Part shown: one piece after another, positions 6,657 to 9,373 of the stretch
Layout: each line of letters starts with the position of its first letter
Numbering within the stretch: position 1 is the stretch's first letter
From: Armatimonadota bacterium
GTDB lineage: Bacteria > Armatimonadota > Fimbriimonadia > Fimbriimonadales > Fimbriimonadaceae
DNA: 9,373 bases
Reading direction: 5' to 3'
NCBI GenBank assembly: GCA_023423495.1
Contig: JAFAFM010000117.1
Coordinates: 1-9,373, forward strand
The notes under the pieces: model-generated
Database searches by the model: none
What the model was told of the DNA's origin: nothing
Seen by the model: only the letters and a program-made list of their open reading frames with translations
Program-made: the position numbers and the translations under genes

Positions 6657-6659
6657 TTA
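6657..6659 (-). other. infB: In-frame TAA interrupting infB
   Basis: The minus strand reads ATG ACC GAC TAA CGC GGC GAG AAG GTG, giving MTD-stop-RGEKV. Homologous IF-2 proteins have an acidic or polar residue at this loop (xMxDxRGxxV), so a single substitution, for example from GAA or CAA, explains the stop. No bases are gained or lost: the positions 7742 and 6644 are in the same frame. TAA also terminates murQ, nusA and ylxR here, so it is an ordinary stop in this genome. Confidence 0.92.
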
Positions 6660-7742
6660 GTCGGTCATCGCCTTGATGCGGCCAAAGGTGCTTCCCACGA
6701 CGATAGAGTCGCCGAACTTCAGGGTGCCTTCTTGAACCAGGATCGTCGCCACCGGGCCGCGACCCTTTTCGAGCTTGGCTTCCACCACTGAGCCCTGCAG
6801 TTCGCCCTTGGGATCGGCCTTAAGCTCCATGACTTCAGCCTGAAGCAGAATTCCTTCCAGCAAGGAGGGGACGCCCTCGCCAGTCACAGCGGAGACGGGC
6901 ACAGTCATAACCTGTCCACCGTAGGCTTCAGGGATGACCTCAAATTCGGTTAGCTGCTGCATGACCCGCTCGGCATTCGCCTCGGGCCGGTCGATCTTGT
7001 TCATCGCCACGATCATCGGAACATCAGCGTTTTTGATGTGCTGAATGGCTTCCTTCGTTTGCGGCATGATGCCGTCATCCGCAGCAACGACAAGAATCGC
7101 AATGTCCGTAACCTGGGCTCCGCGAGCTCGCATTGCCGTGAAGGCCGCGTGACCGGGGGTGTCCAAAAATGTGATAGCGCCCTCCGGGAGTTGAACCTGA
7201 TACGCGCCGATGTGCTGCGTGATCCCGCCGTGCTCTTGGGAAGCAACATTCTCCTTACGGATGTAGTCCAGAAGCGACGTTTTGCCGTGGTCGACGTGCC
7301 CCATGATCGTGACAACGGGAGGTCGGGTTTGGGCGCCGCCCTTCTTAGCACCGCCAGCAGGTTTTGCCGCGGGCTTAGGCTTGGGCGCGTCTGCCCACTG
7401 GATGGTGTAGCCGTAACTCTCTGCCAGCTTCTCCGCAACGTCGTCCTTCAAAGTGGTCGTTAGCGTGGCCATGACCTTCATCTTCATCATGAGGGCCTTC
7501 TGGATCTCAGGCTGGGCGACGCCGATTGCGGTTGCGATGTCTCGGGGTGTGCGGCCGGGCGCCAACGTAATCTCTTTCGAACCCACATGCTCGATGAGAG
7601 ATTCCTTGATAAGGTCGATGGTTTCGTTGTCGGCCTCGAACGTGGTGCCGTCGTGGGTTAGCCCCAGATCGTTCAGGACGCCATAGACGACGCCTGGAAC
7701 GACCTCGAACTCTTTTGCGATTTCCGCGATAGCCACGCTCAT
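6657..7742 (-). CDS. infB: Translation initiation factor IF-2, N-terminal and GTPase part (ends at in-frame stop)
   Basis: IF-2 is the GTPase that brings fMet-tRNA to the 30S subunit and promotes subunit joining. This 361-residue piece has two IF2_N-type helical modules (about 1-52 and 62-117), a short Lys/Pro/Ala-rich linker, then the G domain. G1 is GHVDHGKT (148-155), G2 GGITQHIG (172-179), G3 DTPGH (194-198), G4 NKID (248-251), G5 SAV (284-286). Domain II begins at [16 protein letters not shown] and stops within its barrel at GRIKAMTD. Start: the frame allows an ATG at 7769 overlapping the ylxR stop, but [12 protein letters not shown] at 7742 is the typical IF-2 beginning and a GAGGT lies upstream, though rather far (13 bases). 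As written, the product lacks the initiator-tRNA domain and could not do the full job of an essential factor. Confidence 0.9.
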   Translation of the reverse strand: MSVAIAEIAKEFEVVPGVVYGVLNDLGLTHDGTTFEADNETIDLIKESLIEHVGSKEITLAPGRTPRDIATAIGVAQPEIQKALMMKMKVMATLTTTLKDDVAEKLAESYGYTIQWADAPKPKPAAKPAGGAKKGGAQTRPPVVTIMGHVDHGKTSLLDYIRKENVASQEHGGITQHIGAYQVQLPEGAITFLDTPGHAAFTAMRARGAQVTDIAILVVAADDGIMPQTKEAIQHIKNADVPMIVAMNKIDRPEANAERVMQQLTEFEVIPEAYGGQVMTVPVSAVTGEGVPSLLEGILLQAEVMELKADPKGELQGSVVEAKLEKGRGPVATILVQEGTLKFGDSIVVGSTFGRIKAMTD

Positions 7743-7753
7743 GTCTTTCTTCT

Positions 7754-8014
7754 TTACCTCAGTTTGCATACTAGTTCTTTTTTAAGATCTTCCTTTTGGG
7801 CTTTATTGACGGATATTCGCAATGCCCTTTCTAACTTTTCCTTTGCCAGCCCTGACTCGATACAAGCCTCGTTGCGGCAAAAATATGCGCTTCTTCCGAC
7901 GGCACTGTCGGCACAAATAACGACGCGCCCCCCGGGGCCTCGGGAGACGCGAAGAAAAGACTGCTGCTCGCCTTTGCGCCTACATCCGATACATGTCCGT
8001 TCCGGCCCGCTCAT
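7754..8014 (-). CDS. ylxR: YlxR family RNA-binding protein (RnpM)
   Basis: An 86-residue basic protein of the YlxR/DUF448 family, which almost always sits between nusA and infB. The signature [10 protein letters not shown] (6-15) and the later GRSAYFC (40-46; family GRxAYxC) are present, with a Lys-rich C-terminal helix. The family is thought to bind RNA; in some Firmicutes it has been linked to RNase P RNA and renamed RnpM, a role not demonstrable here. The ATG at 8014 has GAGG eight bases upstream. It lies 36 bp after nusA and its stop is 11 bases before the preferred infB start, so the three genes form one transcription unit. Confidence 0.92.
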   Translation of the reverse strand: MSGPERTCIGCRRKGEQQSFLRVSRGPGGRVVICADSAVGRSAYFCRNEACIESGLAKEKLERALRISVNKAQKEDLKKELVCKLR

Positions 8015-8050
8015 TCCCAGTGCCTCGGGCCTTGCGCCCCAAAGCCGACA

Positions 8051-9100
8051 TTACTTCCCTTCACCAGCCGCCTGGCTTTCGCTCCGGATGTCGATCTTCC
8101 AATCTGTTAGCCGAGCGGCCAACCTTACGTTTTGTCCACCCTTACCGATGGCAAGCGAAAGCTGAGTATCCGGAACTACCACATAGGCGCTTCGCTCCTC
8201 CTCATTCAGTTTGATGGAGTTGACCTTAGCCGGGCTCAAGGCGTTGGTGATATACGCGTACGGATCATCGCTGAATGGTACGATGTCGATCTTCTCGTCG
8301 TAGAGTTCGTCGACAATTGCCTGGACGCGCGAGCCTCTCGGTCCCACACAACTTCCGACCGCGTCTACACGTTCGTCGGTGCTGAGAACCGCAATCTTGC
8401 TTCGTTGCCCGGGTTCACGAGCCACGCTCTTGATGACCACGATCTCCTGAGAGATCTCCGGGACTTCAAGTTCGAACAGCTTTCGGAGCAAGTTCGGATG
8501 AGTCCGGCTCACGATGACTCGCAACCGCTTGGTGCTGTCATCCACTCTTAATACGTACACCCGCATGCGGTCGTTTTGCCGGTAGGGCTCAGTAGGAACC
8601 TGTTCGCGCTTCGGCAATTCACATTCGATCTTGTTCACCTGAACGTAAATGCTCGAGCCCTCTCGGCGCGATACCACACCGGGGACGACGTCGCCCATCT
8701 TCTCATTGAAGACGTCGTGAATCTGCTTGGTCTCAGCCTCTCGAAGTTTCTGACTCAAAACCTGTTTGAAGACGGTTGCCGCAATGCGCCCGAAGCGATT
8801 CGGGTCGACATCCATTTCCACAAAATCACCCACTTCAACATCGGGACGTTTCTTCCTCGCGTCGATGAGGCTGATTTGATAGGCTGGCTCCATCACGAAG
8901 GCGACGACTTCTTTGCCCACTGTCGCCGACCACCCCTTGACCGGGTCCAGCTTCACGTGGACTTCCACTTTTACATCGTGGGGAACGTTGATGAAATTCT
9001 TGTAGGCTGCTGCAAGTGCGGCTTCGATTTGCTGGACTAGTTCCTCGACGGCGATGTCCCTTTCCTGGGCGATCTGTTGCAGCTGTTGCATGATATCCAT
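8051..9100 (-). CDS. nusA: Transcription termination/antitermination factor NusA
   Basis: RNA polymerase-associated factor that enhances pausing and intrinsic termination and takes part in antitermination complexes. The 349 residues contain the N-terminal RNAP-binding domain (about 1-128), an S1 domain (about 135-200: GDVVPGVVSRREGSSIYV), KH1 with CVGPRGSRVQAIVDEL (251-266) and DIVPFSDDP, and KH2 with SLAIGKGGQNVRLAARL (315-331). It ends soon after KH2, so it lacks the C-terminal acidic repeats of E. coli NusA, as in B. subtilis-type proteins. AAGGAG at 9109-9114 is eight bases before the ATG. It heads the nusA-ylxR-infB unit; rimP, usually just upstream, is absent, because the upstream gene is a divergent acetyltransferase. 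An intrinsic terminator-like hairpin lies in its leader. Confidence 0.97.
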   Translation of the reverse strand: MDIMQQLQQIAQERDIAVEELVQQIEAALAAAYKNFINVPHDVKVEVHVKLDPVKGWSATVGKEVVAFVMEPAYQISLIDARKKRPDVEVGDFVEMDVDPNRFGRIAATVFKQVLSQKLREAETKQIHDVFNEKMGDVVPGVVSRREGSSIYVQVNKIECELPKREQVPTEPYRQNDRMRVYVLRVDDSTKRLRVIVSRTHPNLLRKLFELEVPEISQEIVVIKSVAREPGQRSKIAVLSTDERVDAVGSCVGPRGSRVQAIVDELYDEKIDIVPFSDDPYAYITNALSPAKVNSIKLNEEERSAYVVVPDTQLSLAIGKGGQNVRLAARLTDWKIDIRSESQAAGEGK

Positions 9101-9108
9101 CGCGTCTT

Positions 9109-9114
9109 CTCCTT
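9109..9114 (-). promoter_or_regulatory. Shine-Dalgarno AAGGAG of nusA
   Basis: Minus-strand AAGGAG eight bases before the nusA ATG. It confirms the start and fixes the leader: the terminator hairpin T-run ends ten bases upstream of this site. Confidence 0.8.
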
Positions 9115-9124
9115 ATGGCGGTAC

Positions 9125-9150
9125 AAAAAAAGGCGGCATTAAGCCACCTT
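9125..9150 (-). terminator. Intrinsic terminator / attenuator in the nusA leader
   Basis: On the minus strand, AAGGTGGC (9150-9143) pairs with GCCGCCTT (9137-9130) around a five-base loop TTAAT. That is eight pairs, one of them G-U, and the stem runs into seven T residues (9131-9125). The complementary strand has an A-C mismatch and no T-run, so the signal belongs to the nusA direction. It ends 24 bases before the nusA ATG. The only gene visible upstream reads the other way, so this is better explained as leader attenuation of the nusA operon than as the end of another gene. Confidence 0.72.
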
Positions 9151-9194
9151 TAGGCGCCTTGTTTGGATTAAGTGTAGCATATTGGAGCCTGAAA

Positions 9195-9373
9195 ATGACG
9201 ACAGCGCCCTATACGATCACCAGGGCCGAGAGCCAGCAAGACCTCGAAGACATCCGGTCGCTCTTCCGCGCTTACGAGCACGAAACTGGCTTGGATCTGT
9301 GCTTCCAAAACTTTGAAGAGGAGCTTGCAACGTTGCCGGGCAAGTACGGTCCGCCTGACGGAAAACTGATCAT
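9195..9373 (+). CDS. GNAT family N-acetyltransferase (3' end missing)
   Basis: The first 59 residues of an acetyltransferase-like protein, cut by the window edge. The N-terminus runs TITRAESQQDLEDIRSLFRA, the usual first strand and helix of the GNAT fold, followed by LDLCFQNFEEELATLPGKY and PPDGKLI. The latter pattern (LCFQxFxxELxxLPGxYxPPxG) is typical of a common bacterial GNAT subfamily of unknown substrate. The acetyl-CoA-binding loop lies beyond the window. The ATG at 9195 has GGAG seven bases upstream. The gene is divergent from nusA, sharing a 94-bp intergenic region. Confidence 0.85.
   Translation, partial: MTTAPYTITRAESQQDLEDIRSLFRAYEHETGLDLCFQNFEEELATLPGKYGPPDGKLI

Noticed and set aside
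6657..6659. Genetic-code change with TAA read as an amino acid.
   Set aside because: TAA terminates murQ, nusA, ylxR and infB itself at 5826 in this window, and no other in-frame stops interrupt genes.
7038..7463. Long open frames antisense to infB and nusA (for example 7038-7463 and 8576-9040, plus strand).
   Set aside because: They lie fully opposite well-conserved genes, carry no recognisable domain, and are expected from GC-rich codon structure.

Overview
The window is a 9.4-kb piece of a bacterial chromosome, moderately GC-rich and densely coded, made mostly of housekeeping genes. Shine-Dalgarno sites (AAGGAG, AGGAG, GGAG) precede several starts, and GTG or TTG starts appear likely. The nusA-ylxR-infB order is typical of bacteria. 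The overall protein style (stand-alone HNH protein, BadF-type kinase next to MurQ, the GNAT subfamily at the right end) would fit Armatimonadota (Fimbriimonadia) or a neighbouring phylum. That placement is only an impression. No transposase, integrase, CRISPR array, tRNA or rRNA is visible.

Layout, left to right. (1) Bases 1-1157, plus: the 3' part of a hybrid sensor histidine kinase with a C-terminal receiver domain. (2) 1150-2260, minus: an HNH endonuclease followed by a CoA-binding protein, probably cotranscribed; the last 8 bases overlap the end of the kinase gene. (3) 2261-2499: the longest non-coding stretch, with a perfect 12-bp terminator hairpin pointing at the HNH gene and an upstream segment of about 120 nt that can fold in alternative ways. 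(4) 2500-3213, minus: a short-chain dehydrogenase, divergent from (5) 3319-5017, plus: a two-gene overlapping operon of a BadF-type amino-sugar kinase and murQ, a peptidoglycan-recycling pair. (6) 5021-9100, minus: nusA, ylxR, infB and a SAM-dependent methyltransferase, in that transcription order. (7) From 9195, plus: the start of a GNAT acetyltransferase, divergent from nusA.

Three observations deserve most attention. The infB reading frame is interrupted by a single in-frame TAA inside domain II of IF-2, with homology continuing uninterrupted in the same frame. The nusA leader carries a clear intrinsic terminator 25 nt before the start codon, suggesting attenuation of the whole operon, perhaps by NusA itself. 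The HNH gene is preceded by a structured, terminator-ended segment, and its protein has an N-terminal segment resembling the PLMP segment of IscB/IshB proteins. The last is a speculative link to RNA-guided nuclease relatives.
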